This document shows, piece by piece, positions 1 to 8,424 of a DNA stretch of 64,000 bases. This DNA comes from Coprobacillus sp. CAG:698. Its GTDB lineage: Bacteria; Bacillota_I; Bacilli_A; ML615J-28; CAG-698. How positions within the stretch are numbered: the stretch's first letter is position 1; every line of letters starts with the position of its first letter. The position numbers and the translations under genes are program-made. The notes below the pieces were generated by a model. The model saw nothing but the letters and a program-made list of their open reading frames with translations. It made no database searches and was not told the DNA's origin. The stretch spans positions 62,001 to 126,000 of the forward strand of contig HF988734.1 of NCBI GenBank assembly GCA_000431235.1. Reading direction: 5' to 3'.

Positions 1-363
1 ATTAAAAATAAACTTGCGATAGTTGCAAGTACTGATAATTTAAATGAATACAAAAAGAAAAGTGAACAAGATAAAATTGACGCTCAAAATTTGCTTGATG
101 AAATGAGAAAATTAAAGGAATTCTTAGAGTCTCATCCAGTAAGCATTGGTGTAAAAGTTGGTAAAGAAGGAAAATTATTTGGTTCAGTAAGTAATAAACA
201 AATTGTTGATGAAATTAAAACACAATATAATGTTTCTTTAGATAAAAGAAAAATTCTTTTTGAAAAAGATATTGATGCTTTAGGAACATATACTATTCCA
301 ATTCAATTACATAAAGAAGTAATAGCTAATATTACACTATATGTTGTTGAGAAAAAGAGTTGA
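1..363 (+). CDS. rplI: 50S ribosomal protein bL9, 5'-truncated by window edge
   Basis: The reading frame is open from base 1 to a TGA at 361-363, so the visible part is the C-terminal ~120 residues. The linker helix (rich in K, E and Q, residues ~15-45) and the globular C-terminal domain, with VSIGVKVGKEGKLFGSVSNK followed by a VSLDKRKI segment, match bL9. This protein bridges the L1-stalk side of the 50S subunit to neighbouring ribosomes and supports reading-frame fidelity. The replicative helicase gene follows after 2 bases, the classic rplI-dnaC pairing of Bacilli, which supports the call. The start codon lies upstream of the window. Confidence 0.93.
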   Translation: MKNKLAIVASTDNLNEYKKKSEQDKIDAQNLLDEMRKLKEFLESHPVSIGVKVGKEGKLFGSVSNKQIVDEIKTQYNVSLDKRKILFEKDIDALGTYTIPIQLHKEVIANITLYVVEKKS

Positions 364-365
364 TT

Positions 366-1706
366 ATGGCAGAAGCAAAAATTCCTTGCAGTCGTGAAGC
401 AGAAAATTATGTTCTTGGAAGTATACTAATAGATGAAGAACTAGCAAATGAGTTTTGTTCGTCATTAGGCGAAATAGATTTTTATATCAAAAAGAACAAA
501 TATGTTTTCAATGCTTTAAATACTTTGTATTTAAAAAGAGAGCCTATTTCTGTAATTAATGTTATTGAGACTTTAAAAGCTCAAGGAAATTATGAACAAG
601 TTACAGAAGCATATCTTTTTGAATTGACAGATATGATACCTACAACAGTTAATATTGAATCATATATTCAAGTTTTAAAAGAAAAGTCAATCGAGAGAGA
701 ACTTTATTATGAAACATTAACAATTGGAAGTAAAGTATTAGCTGGTGAAGACAATGTAAGTGACTTACTTGCTTTAAGTGAAAAAAGAATAAAAGAAATA
801 GCTGATAAACAAAGTAGTGGTAATATGCAAACTATATCTTTGTCTATGGATAAAGTATTTAATATTATCGATGAAAACCGACATAAAGATGGTTCTTTAA
901 TAGGCCTTGATACAGGATATGAAAAGTTAAATGAACTTACACTTGGATTTCAACCCGGTGAACTAATTATTTTAGCGGCAAGACCAGGTATAGGTAAATC
1001 AGCTTTAGCTTTAAACATTGGTCGTAAGGTTTGTATGGATCACGGAAAGCATGTTGCCTTCTTCTCACTAGAAATGAGTAGTGAGCAAATACTTATGCGT
1101 TTATTAAGTATGGCTTCTAACGTACCTTTATCAAAAATAAGAAGTGGTAACTTAGAAGAAGATGATACAACAAAACTATTAGGAGGTCGTATTTCTTTAG
1201 ATAATTTGAACTTTTATTTAGATGTTACATCTAGTAATAGTTTAGAAGATTTAAAGATACAATGCCGTCGCTTACGTCGTGAAAATAAATTAGATTTCAT
1301 TATTGTTGACTATTTACAACTTCTAAATGTAAATAAAGACAATACTAAAGGCAAAACTATGTCACGTTATGAAGAAGTTACAATATTATCACGTTCTTTA
1401 AAACTTCTAGCGATGGAATTAAATGTTCCAATTCTTGCTCTATCGCAATTATCACGTGCACCTGAGACAAGATCCAAAAAAGAAGGCAAAGGACCTGTAT
1501 TATCTGATTTGCGTGAATCAGGAAGTATTGAACAAGATGCTGATATTGTAATGTTCTTATATGCTGAAGATAAAACTGATGAAAAAACAAAGAGCCGTGA
1601 AGTCATGCTTGATGTAGCTAAAAACCGTCAAGGTGAAACAGGCACTGTATATCTCTTCTTTAGAGCAGAGTGTACATTATTTGAAAATTATATAGGTAAA
1701 GAGTGA
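366..1706 (+). CDS. dnaB: replicative DNA helicase (DnaB; DnaC of B. subtilis)
   Basis: This is the hexameric 5'-3' helicase of the replication fork, 446 residues, of normal family length. An N-terminal primase-interacting domain (ending near residue 105) and a linker precede a RecA-fold ATPase. The Walker A motif RPGIGKS is at ~206-212, Walker B is in FIIVDYLQLL, and the SQLSR motif with the DLRESGSIEQDADI arginine-finger region follows. The ATG at 366 is preferred over an in-frame TTG at 360, because it gives the family N-terminus and clears the rplI stop. It ends in TGA, evidence that UGA is a stop here. Downstream prfA begins 5 bases later. Confidence 0.96.
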   Translation: MAEAKIPCSREAENYVLGSILIDEELANEFCSSLGEIDFYIKKNKYVFNALNTLYLKREPISVINVIETLKAQGNYEQVTEAYLFELTDMIPTTVNIESYIQVLKEKSIERELYYETLTIGSKVLAGEDNVSDLLALSEKRIKEIADKQSSGNMQTISLSMDKVFNIIDENRHKDGSLIGLDTGYEKLNELTLGFQPGELIILAARPGIGKSALALNIGRKVCMDHGKHVAFFSLEMSSEQILMRLLSMASNVPLSKIRSGNLEEDDTTKLLGGRISLDNLNFYLDVTSSNSLEDLKIQCRRLRRENKLDFIIVDYLQLLNVNKDNTKGKTMSRYEEVTILSRSLKLLAMELNVPILALSQLSRAPETRSKKEGKGPVLSDLRESGSIEQDADIVMFLYAEDKTDEKTKSREVMLDVAKNRQGETGTVYLFFRAECTLFENYIGKE

Positions 1707-1711
1707 TTATT

Positions 1712-2779
1712 ATGTTAGATAGATTAAAATTAATCGAAAGTAAATATCAAGAAATAAATGAAAAACTTTCAGATCCTGAAGTTGTAAAAGATGTAAAAAA
1801 ATACACAGCCCTAATGAAAGAACGAAGAGATAAAGAAAAAATTGTTGAAGTATACCATGAGTATAAAAACGTTCTAAACCAAATAGAGGATCTTAAAATA
1901 CTTGTTAAAGACGAAAATGAAGAAATCAAAGAACTTGCAGAAATGGATTTAGAAGAAGCAAACAAAAATAAAGTTGAATTAGAAGAAAAACTTAAAATAA
2001 TGTTAATACCTAAGGATCCTAATGATGACAAAAATGTTGTTTGTGAAATCCGTGGAGCAGCAGGTGGCGATGAGGCAAATATTTTTGCTGGAGACTTATT
2101 TAGAATGTATTCAAGATATGCTGAAAGTAAAAATTGGAAAATTGAAATTACTAATGCCTTAGTTAGTGATATGGGTGGATATTCACAAATTGAATTTATG
2201 ATTAAAGGTGAGGGTGCATATTCATTCCTAAAATATGAATCAGGATCACATCGTGTTCAAAGAGTTCCAGAAACCGAAGCCCAAGGAAGAATTCAAACTT
2301 CGACAGCAACAGTCCTTATTATGCCAGAACCTGATGAGGTTGATGCAGAAATGAATATGGATGATGTACGTATCGATATTTTCTGTGCTTCTGGACCTGG
2401 TGGACAATGTGTAAATACTACTAAATCAGCAATTCGTGTTACACATATTCCAACTGGTATAGTTGTTAGTTGCCAAGATGGTAAAAACCAACATGAAAAT
2501 AAGGCTAACGCTCTAAAAGTATTGCAAGCACGTCTTTATGATTTGAAGATGCAAGAGAAAGCTGAAAAAGAAGGCCAAGAAAGACTTGCCAAGATAGGTA
2601 GAGGTTCAAGATCAGAAAAGATTAGAACTTATAATTACCCTCAAAATCGTGTTACAGATCATCGTATAGGTTTTACTGTCCAACAACTAGACAGAATTAT
2701 GGAAGGTAGACTTGATGTTATCATTGATGCTTTAATAGCTGAAGATCAAAAGAGAAAATTACAAACAGAAGAAAACTAA
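1712..2779 (+). CDS. prfA: peptide chain release factor 1
   Basis: RF1 recognises UAA and UAG and triggers peptidyl-tRNA hydrolysis. The protein is 355 residues, the usual length. It has an N-terminal coiled region, a codon-recognition domain around RVPETEAQGRIQTSTA, and the catalytic GGQ loop in SGPGGQCVNTT, whose Gln is the target of PrmC. The ATG at 1712 follows the dnaB stop by 5 bases with AGG/GAG purines upstream. prmC, its modifying enzyme, begins 2 bases after the stop, so the two are very likely co-translated. A typical chromosomal housekeeping gene with no oddities. Confidence 0.97.
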   Translation: MLDRLKLIESKYQEINEKLSDPEVVKDVKKYTALMKERRDKEKIVEVYHEYKNVLNQIEDLKILVKDENEEIKELAEMDLEEANKNKVELEEKLKIMLIPKDPNDDKNVVCEIRGAAGGDEANIFAGDLFRMYSRYAESKNWKIEITNALVSDMGGYSQIEFMIKGEGAYSFLKYESGSHRVQRVPETEAQGRIQTSTATVLIMPEPDEVDAEMNMDDVRIDIFCASGPGGQCVNTTKSAIRVTHIPTGIVVSCQDGKNQHENKANALKVLQARLYDLKMQEKAEKEGQERLAKIGRGSRSEKIRTYNYPQNRVTDHRIGFTVQQLDRIMEGRLDVIIDALIAEDQKRKLQTEEN

Positions 2780-2781
2780 TA

Positions 2782-3630
2782 ATGAAATTACGCGAGTATA
2801 TAAGGATAAAATCAGAAGAAGCCGAGAATAATAATCTTGAAAAAGAAGGTGTAAAATATCTTCTAGTAGAAAAGTTCTTTAATGATACATATACTTTAGT
2901 TACTAATCTTGATAAAGAGATAAATGCAAAAGAATATGATGAAGTAATCAATTTGTATGTTAGAAACAAAAAACCAGTTCAATATATATTAGGTTATCAA
3001 TACTTTTATGGAAGAAAGTATATCGTCAATGAAAATGTCTTAATACCTAGGAATGAAACTGAATTACTTTGTGAGAAAGCAATAGCATTAATTAAAGAAA
3101 AGAACTTAAATAATATTATTGATATAGGCACTGGATCAGGTATAATACCTATAACCATTTGTAAAGAAGTTTCAAGTAAAACACTAAATATTGATGCCGT
3201 AGATATTTCATATGAGGCATTAGAAGTAGCAAAACAAAATGCTTCTATGTATAAAGCAAATATAAATTTCTTTCAAAGTGATGTTTTTACCAATTGTAAG
3301 AACAAATATGACCTTGTTATTAGTAATCCTCCATATATTCCATTATCTTTTGCTATCGATGATTACGTAAAAGAAAACGAGCCTAAAATAGCATTATTTG
3401 CAGGCAGTGATGGTTTAGATGTATATAAAAAGATAATTAATACTATCGATAAGTTTCTAAACTGGTCTATTGAAAAGAGATATGTCTTATTTGAAATAGG
3501 TTTTAATCAAGGGGAATTGATAAAAAATATTATATTAGAAAGGTATCCTAATGCTATAGTAAAAATATATAAAGACTATAACAATCTAGACAGGATAGTT
3601 TTAATTGAAATAGGTGATAAAAATGTTTAA
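2782..3630 (+). CDS. prmC: release factor glutamine methyltransferase
   Basis: PrmC (HemK) N5-methylates the GGQ glutamine of RF1 and RF2 using S-adenosylmethionine. At 282 residues it has a helical N-terminal domain, the SAM-binding motif IIDIGTGSGIIPI (~112-124) and the catalytic NPPY tetrapeptide in LVISNPPYIPL. The gene lies 2 bases after prfA, its substrate gene, matching B. subtilis prfA-prmC. Its 3' end overlaps the start of the next gene by 8 bases. Confidence 0.95.
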   Translation: MKLREYIRIKSEEAENNNLEKEGVKYLLVEKFFNDTYTLVTNLDKEINAKEYDEVINLYVRNKKPVQYILGYQYFYGRKYIVNENVLIPRNETELLCEKAIALIKEKNLNNIIDIGTGSGIIPITICKEVSSKTLNIDAVDISYEALEVAKQNASMYKANINFFQSDVFTNCKNKYDLVISNPPYIPLSFAIDDYVKENEPKIALFAGSDGLDVYKKIINTIDKFLNWSIEKRYVLFEIGFNQGELIKNIILERYPNAIVKIYKDYNNLDRIVLIEIGDKNV

Positions 3631-4513
3631 ATTATTGTTAACTTTTTTGATTTCACTAATTCCATTAACAGTAAATATTGATGCTCAAAGTTCTATAAAG
3701 AGTCATACAGAATTTATGGAAGAAGTGAATAAACGATATGATACATATAGAGTGTATCAAAATAATGATAACGATATATTTAGTTTAACTATTGTTCAAG
3801 GAATCTATAATAAAAAACCAACATATGGACTTTGCTTTACTAATACATCACAAACAAAATATCAAATAATATTAATTACTGATGGAATAGCTTATTCATT
3901 AAGTGAAAAACTTATAGAAGGAGCTGACACGGCAATAGCTTTTACAATTGATAGTACACTGTACATAGATATTGTTGACGAAAATAACAATAAAACAGAG
4001 ATAGAAAAACTACTTCCTTTCACACAAATAAGTTTTGAAAAGAATGATGATATCAGTAAAGGCGAAAACAAAGGTGGAAGTTTTAGTGAAGTGTCAATCT
4101 ATGCTCAAAAATTTGATTTTATCAAAATAACAATGATTATTCTAGCAGCAGTTATTGTTCTCACAGGAAGTTTAATTCTTATATTCTATTTGAAACGTAA
4201 AGGAATCTTTAGAAAAGATAAAATAAATGAAAATGTAATCAATATGCGTGAACTTTTGAAAGAAGATACCAAAGATCATATTGAGACAAATGAATACTTC
4301 AAAAAAGAAGAAAAAGATACAACTGAAGAAAAAGTTGAAGAAGTTGTTGATATCAAAGCATACCTTCGCGAAAAAGGTTATATAACAAATTATGCTTCTT
4401 TATCTGAAGAAGAAAAAAATCGTGTTATGCTTGAACTCATAAAACTCAAAAACGAAAAACGAATATCTCAAGATAGATATTATGAGGAAACTGGTGAATT
4501 GTGGAAAAAGTAA
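3623..4513 (+). CDS. membrane protein of unknown function with extracytoplasmic domain
   Basis: The family is not recognised. The 296-residue product has an N-terminal signal sequence (LLLTFLISLIPLTVNIDA), about 140 extracytoplasmic residues, a strong membrane span near 168-192 followed by KRK, and a charged cytoplasmic tail of ~100 residues rich in Glu and Lys. The last ~50 residues look like a short helical hairpin loosely reminiscent of SHOCT-type C-termini, which is a weak impression only. The ATG at 3623 has GGTG upstream and overlaps prmC by 8 bases; the 3' end overlaps tsaC by 13. It is therefore in one translationally coupled operon with prfA, prmC and tsaC. A role is not inferable. 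Confidence 0.8.
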   Translation: MFKLLLTFLISLIPLTVNIDAQSSIKSHTEFMEEVNKRYDTYRVYQNNDNDIFSLTIVQGIYNKKPTYGLCFTNTSQTKYQIILITDGIAYSLSEKLIEGADTAIAFTIDSTLYIDIVDENNNKTEIEKLLPFTQISFEKNDDISKGENKGGSFSEVSIYAQKFDFIKITMIILAAVIVLTGSLILIFYLKRKGIFRKDKINENVINMRELLKEDTKDHIETNEYFKKEEKDTTEEKVEEVVDIKAYLREKGYITNYASLSEEEKNRVMLELIKLKNEKRISQDRYYEETGELWKK

Positions 4514-5061
4514 CTTTAAAAGAAATAATTAAATTAAATCCTTCAGATTTAGTTGGAAAAATAATTGTTTTCCCAACAGATACAGTATATGGTGTTGCTT
4601 GTCTTTATGGTGATGATTTAGGCAAAGAAAAAATCTATGAGATGAAAAAAAGAGATTATGGTAAACCATTACCTGTTTTATGCAGTAGTCTAAAACAAGC
4701 AAATGAGATATCTCATCTAGAAAATAATAAATACACAAATCTTTGGCCAGGAGCATTAACAATTGTTGTGAGAACAAAACCTTACAAAAATGTAACCAGT
4801 GAAACTGTTGCTATTAGAATTCCTAATTCATCGATTGCGTTAGAAGTAATAGATCATTTTGGACCATTATATACAACATCTGTAAATTATAGTGGTGAAA
4901 AAGAAATCAACACCGTTTCAGAAATTGAAAATAGATTTAGTAAATATGTTGATTATATAGTGACAGATGAAGCAAGCTTCTCTCGTGTTCCTTCAACAGT
5001 TATTGACTGTACAAAAGAAACTGTTAAAGTACTTAGAGAAGGAAGTATAAAAATAAATTAG
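4501..5061 (+). CDS. tsaC: L-threonylcarbamoyladenylate synthase (TsaC/Sua5/YwlC)
   Basis: It makes threonylcarbamoyl-AMP from Thr, bicarbonate and ATP for the t6A37 modification of ANN-decoding tRNAs. The YrdC fold is visible from FPTDTVYGV (~24-32) through MKKRDYGKPLPVL and LWPGALTIV to VAIRIPNS. The 186-residue length is the short TsaC form without the C-terminal Sua5 domain. The start is GTG, 13 bases inside the upstream gene, with GAGG about 15 bases upstream. The neighbourhood prfA-prmC-...-ywlC matches B. subtilis. A strong terminator follows immediately. Confidence 0.92.
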   Translation: MEKVTLKEIIKLNPSDLVGKIIVFPTDTVYGVACLYGDDLGKEKIYEMKKRDYGKPLPVLCSSLKQANEISHLENNKYTNLWPGALTIVVRTKPYKNVTSETVAIRIPNSSIALEVIDHFGPLYTTSVNYSGEKEINTVSEIENRFSKYVDYIVTDEASFSRVPSTVIDCTKETVKVLREGSIKIN

Positions 5062-5079
5062 AGCGAAAGCTCTTTTTTT
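5060..5079 (+). terminator. intrinsic terminator after tsaC
   Basis: The sequence AGAGC-GAAA-GCTCT followed by seven T residues forms a tight GNRA-loop hairpin that begins in the tsaC stop codon. It ends the rplI-to-tsaC operon. Confidence 0.9.
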
Positions 5080-5123
5080 GCATAAAAACCAATAATTACC
5101 AAATAATACAAATAGGTGATAAA

Positions 5124-5609
5124 ATGAAATATAAAGTAATAGTATGTTTGATAATTATTGTATGTGTATTTTTGTTTATTGGAAATACAAAGGAAGAATC
5201 TACAGAGGATAACTTTCGTATTCGTGTTATAGCAAATTCAAATGATAGTGATGATATAAAAATAAAAGAAGAATGCTTTAAAATAATTAAAAAATATATA
5301 AAAGCAGATAATAATGAGAAAGACGTAGAAAATAATTTAAAGTATATAAAGAATGATTTAGATATAGTAAGTAAAAGAATAAATATGAAAATAATAGTTT
5401 CGATAGAAAAAGCAAAATTCCCTCCTAAGTCATTAAATGGAAAGATAATTGAAGGAGGTTATTATAAGGCTTTAATCGTAAAAATTGGCAAAGCACTTGG
5501 TAATAATTACTGGACACTTTTATATCCAGAATATTTTGGAATAACATTTGAGGATATTAAATCAGAAAATGTTGAAATAAGATGGTATTTCAAAGATTTG
5601 TTTGAATGA
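5124..5609 (+). CDS. spoIIR: stage II sporulation protein R
   Basis: SpoIIR is the secreted forespore signal that triggers SpoIIGA to process pro-sigmaE in the mother cell. This 161-residue protein has an N-terminal hydrophobic anchor (~5-20), then the diagnostic FRIRVIANSNDSDDIKIKEE block, and the C-terminal family blocks GGYYKALIVKIGKALGNNYW and LLYPEYFG (compare G.Y.AL.V.IG.G.G.NWWCVLFPP). It is shorter and more divergent than Bacillus SpoIIR, whose two Cys near the end are missing. GGTGAT precedes the ATG. Its place beside prfA, prmC and ywlC agrees with B. subtilis. Confidence 0.85.
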   Translation: MKYKVIVCLIIIVCVFLFIGNTKEESTEDNFRIRVIANSNDSDDIKIKEECFKIIKKYIKADNNEKDVENNLKYIKNDLDIVSKRINMKIIVSIEKAKFPPKSLNGKIIEGGYYKALIVKIGKALGNNYWTLLYPEYFGITFEDIKSENVEIRWYFKDLFE

Positions 5610-5664
5610 TTTATTGAAATGAAAAATATTTTGTGATAAAATAAAAAAAGTAAAGGAGATAAAT

Positions 5665-6510
5665 ATGGTATTATTAGCAGAAACACAAGATCAATTAACC
5701 GCATTAGAACAATTCTTTCAAAAAGTTATTGACTGGGCTACTACTGCTGGAATAAAGATAGTGATAGCTCTTATTTTATGGTTTATTTTCTTTAAGTTAA
5801 TTAATTTCTTAAACAAAAGAATAACTAAAAAACTATTAAAGAAAAAAACTGATAAAACCTTAACAAAAGTAGTAAATTATGTAATAACAGTAGGATTAAA
5901 AATATTAGTAGTTATATGTTTGTTAGGATATGTAGGCATAGAAACAACAAGTATATCAGCAGTATTAGCATCTGTTGGTGTTGGTGTCGGCATGGCATTA
6001 AATGGAGCTTTATCAAATTTTGCTGGAGGACTACTTATAATAGTTACAAGACCTTTCAGAGTAGATGATTACATTAAAGCTCTTGATGAGGAAGGAACAG
6101 TTGAAGATATTCATATAATATATACAAAACTAAGAACGATAGATAATAGAGTAATATACTTACCAAATGGTTCACTTTCTTCAGCAAGTATTGTTAATTA
6201 CTCAGAAAAAGAACAAAGAAGATTAGATATGACTTTTTCTGTAAGTTATCAAGCAGATGTTAATAAAGCTAAAGGTATATTAAATGATATATGCGCAAAT
6301 CATCCTTTAATTATAAAAGATGTAAAACCATTTATCAGAATATCTAATCATAACACAAGTAGCATTGATATATGTCTTAAAGTATGGACAAAAAATGAAG
6401 ACTATTGGGATGTGTATTTTGATATGCTTGAAGAAGTTAAAAAACGTTTCGACGAAGAAAATATTGAAATTCCATACAATCAACTTGATGTACATATAAA
6501 AAACGATTAA
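5665..6510 (+). CDS. mscS: small-conductance mechanosensitive channel (MscS family)
   Basis: This osmotic-shock release channel acts in the cytoplasmic membrane. The 281-residue protein has membrane spans at ~25-50 and ~65-90, then the pore-lining TM3 with the typical Gly/Ala packing (VLASVGVGVGMALNGALSNFAGG, here ~105-127). The beta domain follows with RPFRVDDYI, the NG(S) motif IYLPNGSLSSASIVNYS, and a C-terminal alpha/beta domain. AAAGGAGAT gives an excellent ribosome site for the ATG at 5665. It probably stands alone, between a spore gene and a terminator. Confidence 0.93.
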   Translation: MVLLAETQDQLTALEQFFQKVIDWATTAGIKIVIALILWFIFFKLINFLNKRITKKLLKKKTDKTLTKVVNYVITVGLKILVVICLLGYVGIETTSISAVLASVGVGVGMALNGALSNFAGGLLIIVTRPFRVDDYIKALDEEGTVEDIHIIYTKLRTIDNRVIYLPNGSLSSASIVNYSEKEQRRLDMTFSVSYQADVNKAKGILNDICANHPLIIKDVKPFIRISNHNTSSIDICLKVWTKNEDYWDVYFDMLEEVKKRFDEENIEIPYNQLDVHIKND

Positions 6511-6593
6511 TTTTGTAAATAAAGTACGTATTTTGACGCAGAATCAATTTAAACTTAGTAAATGTATAAATTTACACGAAAATAAAAAACGTA

Positions 6594-6625
6594 AGATAAG
6601 CAAAATATAAAGCTTATCTTTTTAT
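6594..6625 (+). terminator. intrinsic terminator downstream of mscS
   Basis: Stem AGATAAGC (6594-6601) pairs with GCTTATCT (6612-6619) across a 10-base loop and runs into a T-rich tail. Confidence 0.85.
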
Positions 6626-6669
6626 TTTTAGGTATATAAAAAATGTATAAAACTTTTTTTAAAAAATTA

Positions 6670-6698
6670 TTGTAATATAAATCTTTTTATATTATAAT
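6670..6698 (+). promoter_or_regulatory. sigmaA-type promoter of the decarboxylase gene
   Basis: The -35 element TTGTAA (6670-6675), a 17-base spacer and a perfect TATAAT -10 (6693-6698) are present. Transcription would start near 6705, leaving a leader of only ~20 bases before the ATG at 6724. Confidence 0.75.
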
Positions 6699-6723
6699 TT
6701 TGCATGTAAAAAATAAAGAGAAT

Positions 6724-8067
6724 ATGAAAAAAGAAATTAAAGTAAAAAATGAACAACTTTATTACAACAATGTAAACTTAAACAGTTTAGCGGAAAAATA
6801 TGGTACACCATTAAAAGTTACATTTCTTGATTTAATCAAAGAAAGAGTAGTTTCTTTAAAAGAAACATTTGATAAAGTTATAAAAGAAAATAATTATCAA
6901 GGAAAATTCATCTATCTAAATGCTAACAAAGCCAATTATGGTGTTGAAGAAATTGAAACAGCATTTATATATGCTGATGGTTTAGAGTGCTCTAGCTATC
7001 ATGATTTACTACTTACAGTAGACATAATGAATAAGTATCCCAAAATGAAGACTAAACCTATAGTGTGTAATGGATACAAAAAAATTGACTACATAACAGA
7101 AATAATAAAACTTTCTGAAAGTGGTTATAATGTTTCTTGCATAATAGATAATGCTTTAGAATATGATTTACTAAATAAATATTGTCATAGCAGACTAGAA
7201 GTAGGTATCCGTGTGCATCTTGAAGCATTATATGCTGAGGAAGATGAAACAATCAAAAACGATAGATTTGGTGTAACAAGTCAAGAGTTTGACTATATTT
7301 TAAATGACCTTGAAAATCATCAAAACCTTATTTTGAAAACTATTCATTTTCACCAAAGAGGATTTGATTATGAAAAAGATAAATTTGAAGAAAATATTTG
7401 CAAAACATTTGAGAAATATTATGTAAGAGCAAATAAAAAGTACCCATCATGTTGTGAGTTTGATATGGGAGGGGGAACACCACTTCCAGTACATTATGAT
7501 TTTGATTATAGTTCATGGGCTAAATTATTAGTTGATATTCTTAAAGATTTGTCAATCACTTATGGCGTAACAATGCCAGATATAATTAGCGAAAATGGTA
7601 AGTATAGTCAAAAAGATAGCACAATAAATATTTACGAAATAGTTGGTGTTAAAAATACTGATGAGATTCCATGGTATATAATTGATGGTAGCCTATTAAT
7701 CGCTATGCCAGAAGCGTATGCCTTAGGAGAAGAAATCTTATTACATCCAGTTAATAATATAAATGATAAAATGATAAAAACAAGATTAGCGGGTATCACT
7801 TGTGATTGCGATGACATATATTATGAAAAGGATAAAGGATATATTTTGATGCCTGAGAAAACACTTGATAATAAGGTTTTTGTAGCAATACTTGGTACAG
7901 GTTCTTATCAAAATAGTATGAATGGTAAAGGTGGAGTACATCATTGCTTAATTCCTGAAGAAAAAGATTTACTAATTTATACTAATAATGGAAAAGAAAT
8001 TCACAAGGTAAGAGGAGAACTTCAAGAAATTGAAGATATGGAAAGAATATTAAAATTCAAAAAATAA
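6724..8067 (+). CDS. PLP-dependent decarboxylase, arginine decarboxylase-like
   Basis: This is an alanine-racemase-fold (group IV) amino acid decarboxylase of 447 residues. The N-terminal barrel has FIYLNANKANYGV carrying the putative PLP lysine, PIVCNGYKK (SpeA-type CNGYKD), the active-site IHFHQRG segment and the glycine-rich phosphate loop MGGGTPLPV. It also carries SENGKYS, equivalent to the SpeA SE(S/N)GR region. Biosynthetic arginine decarboxylase is the best match, but the protein is much shorter than the ~630-residue E. coli form, so ornithine, diaminopimelate or another substrate is possible. The ATG at 6724 has only a weak purine-rich ribosome site. It stands alone between a promoter and a terminator, so context does not settle the substrate. 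Confidence 0.75.
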   Translation: MKKEIKVKNEQLYYNNVNLNSLAEKYGTPLKVTFLDLIKERVVSLKETFDKVIKENNYQGKFIYLNANKANYGVEEIETAFIYADGLECSSYHDLLLTVDIMNKYPKMKTKPIVCNGYKKIDYITEIIKLSESGYNVSCIIDNALEYDLLNKYCHSRLEVGIRVHLEALYAEEDETIKNDRFGVTSQEFDYILNDLENHQNLILKTIHFHQRGFDYEKDKFEENICKTFEKYYVRANKKYPSCCEFDMGGGTPLPVHYDFDYSSWAKLLVDILKDLSITYGVTMPDIISENGKYSQKDSTINIYEIVGVKNTDEIPWYIIDGSLLIAMPEAYALGEEILLHPVNNINDKMIKTRLAGITCDCDDIYYEKDKGYILMPEKTLDNKVFVAILGTGSYQNSMNGKGGVHHCLIPEEKDLLIYTNNGKEIHKVRGELQEIEDMERILKFKK

Positions 8068-8072
8068 AAATA

Positions 8073-8119
8073 AGGCCAATAATTAAAATCATGTATTTTA
8101 ATTATTAGCCTCTTTTTTT
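8073..8119. terminator. bidirectional terminator between convergent genes
   Basis: A long AT-rich inverted repeat (8073-8089 with 8095-8111, GGCC/GCC at its base) is followed by seven T on the plus strand and preceded by A-rich sequence, so it can serve both the decarboxylase and the coat-like gene. Confidence 0.8.
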
Positions 8120-8378
8120 ACTTATATGGTGGATAAGGATAATATGATGGTAAACCATTTCCTTGATTTTGATATGGATAATACATAGGATATGGTTGAT
8201 TTTGATAATACATTTGTTGTTGGTATTTGTTATTAGCACCTAAGTACCAGAAAGGTGCACTAACAACAGCTCCTGCTAGAAACGGAACAAGAAAGCCTCC
8301 AAATCTCTCATCACCAAAATTTTCTTGACATGAACGCGTATTTGGGTAAATAGGTCCGAAACATTGATATTTATGCAT
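8118..8378 (-). CDS. small Tyr/Pro-rich protein, possible spore coat component
   Basis: No family is recognised with certainty. The 86-residue protein has an N-terminal cysteine-containing part, a central hydrophobic glycine-rich segment (FGGFLVPFLAGAVVSAPFWYLG, here ~27-48), and a low-complexity tail of QNQPYPMYYPY and PSYYPYPPYK type. Such Y-P-Y tails are common in small spore-surface proteins of Firmicutes, an analogy rather than homology. GAGGTG lies 7 bases before the ATG. A -10 box of the mother-cell sigma type (CATATAATA) lies just upstream, which would fit late sporulation expression. Confidence 0.7.
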   Translation of the reverse strand: MHKYQCFGPIYPNTRSCQENFGDERFGGFLVPFLAGAVVSAPFWYLGANNKYQQQMYYQNQPYPMYYPYQNQGNGLPSYYPYPPYK

Positions 8379-8394
8379 ACTTTCACCTCTACTT

Positions 8395-8424
8395 TATTAT
8401 ATGCAAAAAAGACAAGATGGTTAT
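8395..8424 (-). promoter_or_regulatory. possible sigmaE/sigmaK-type promoter of the Tyr/Pro-rich gene
   Basis: On the minus strand CATATAATA (8403-8395) matches the CATANNNTA -10 of mother-cell sigma factors. ATAACC (8424-8419) sits 15 bases upstream as a plausible -35. TATAAT within it is also a good sigmaA -10, so the assignment is tentative. Confidence 0.4.
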
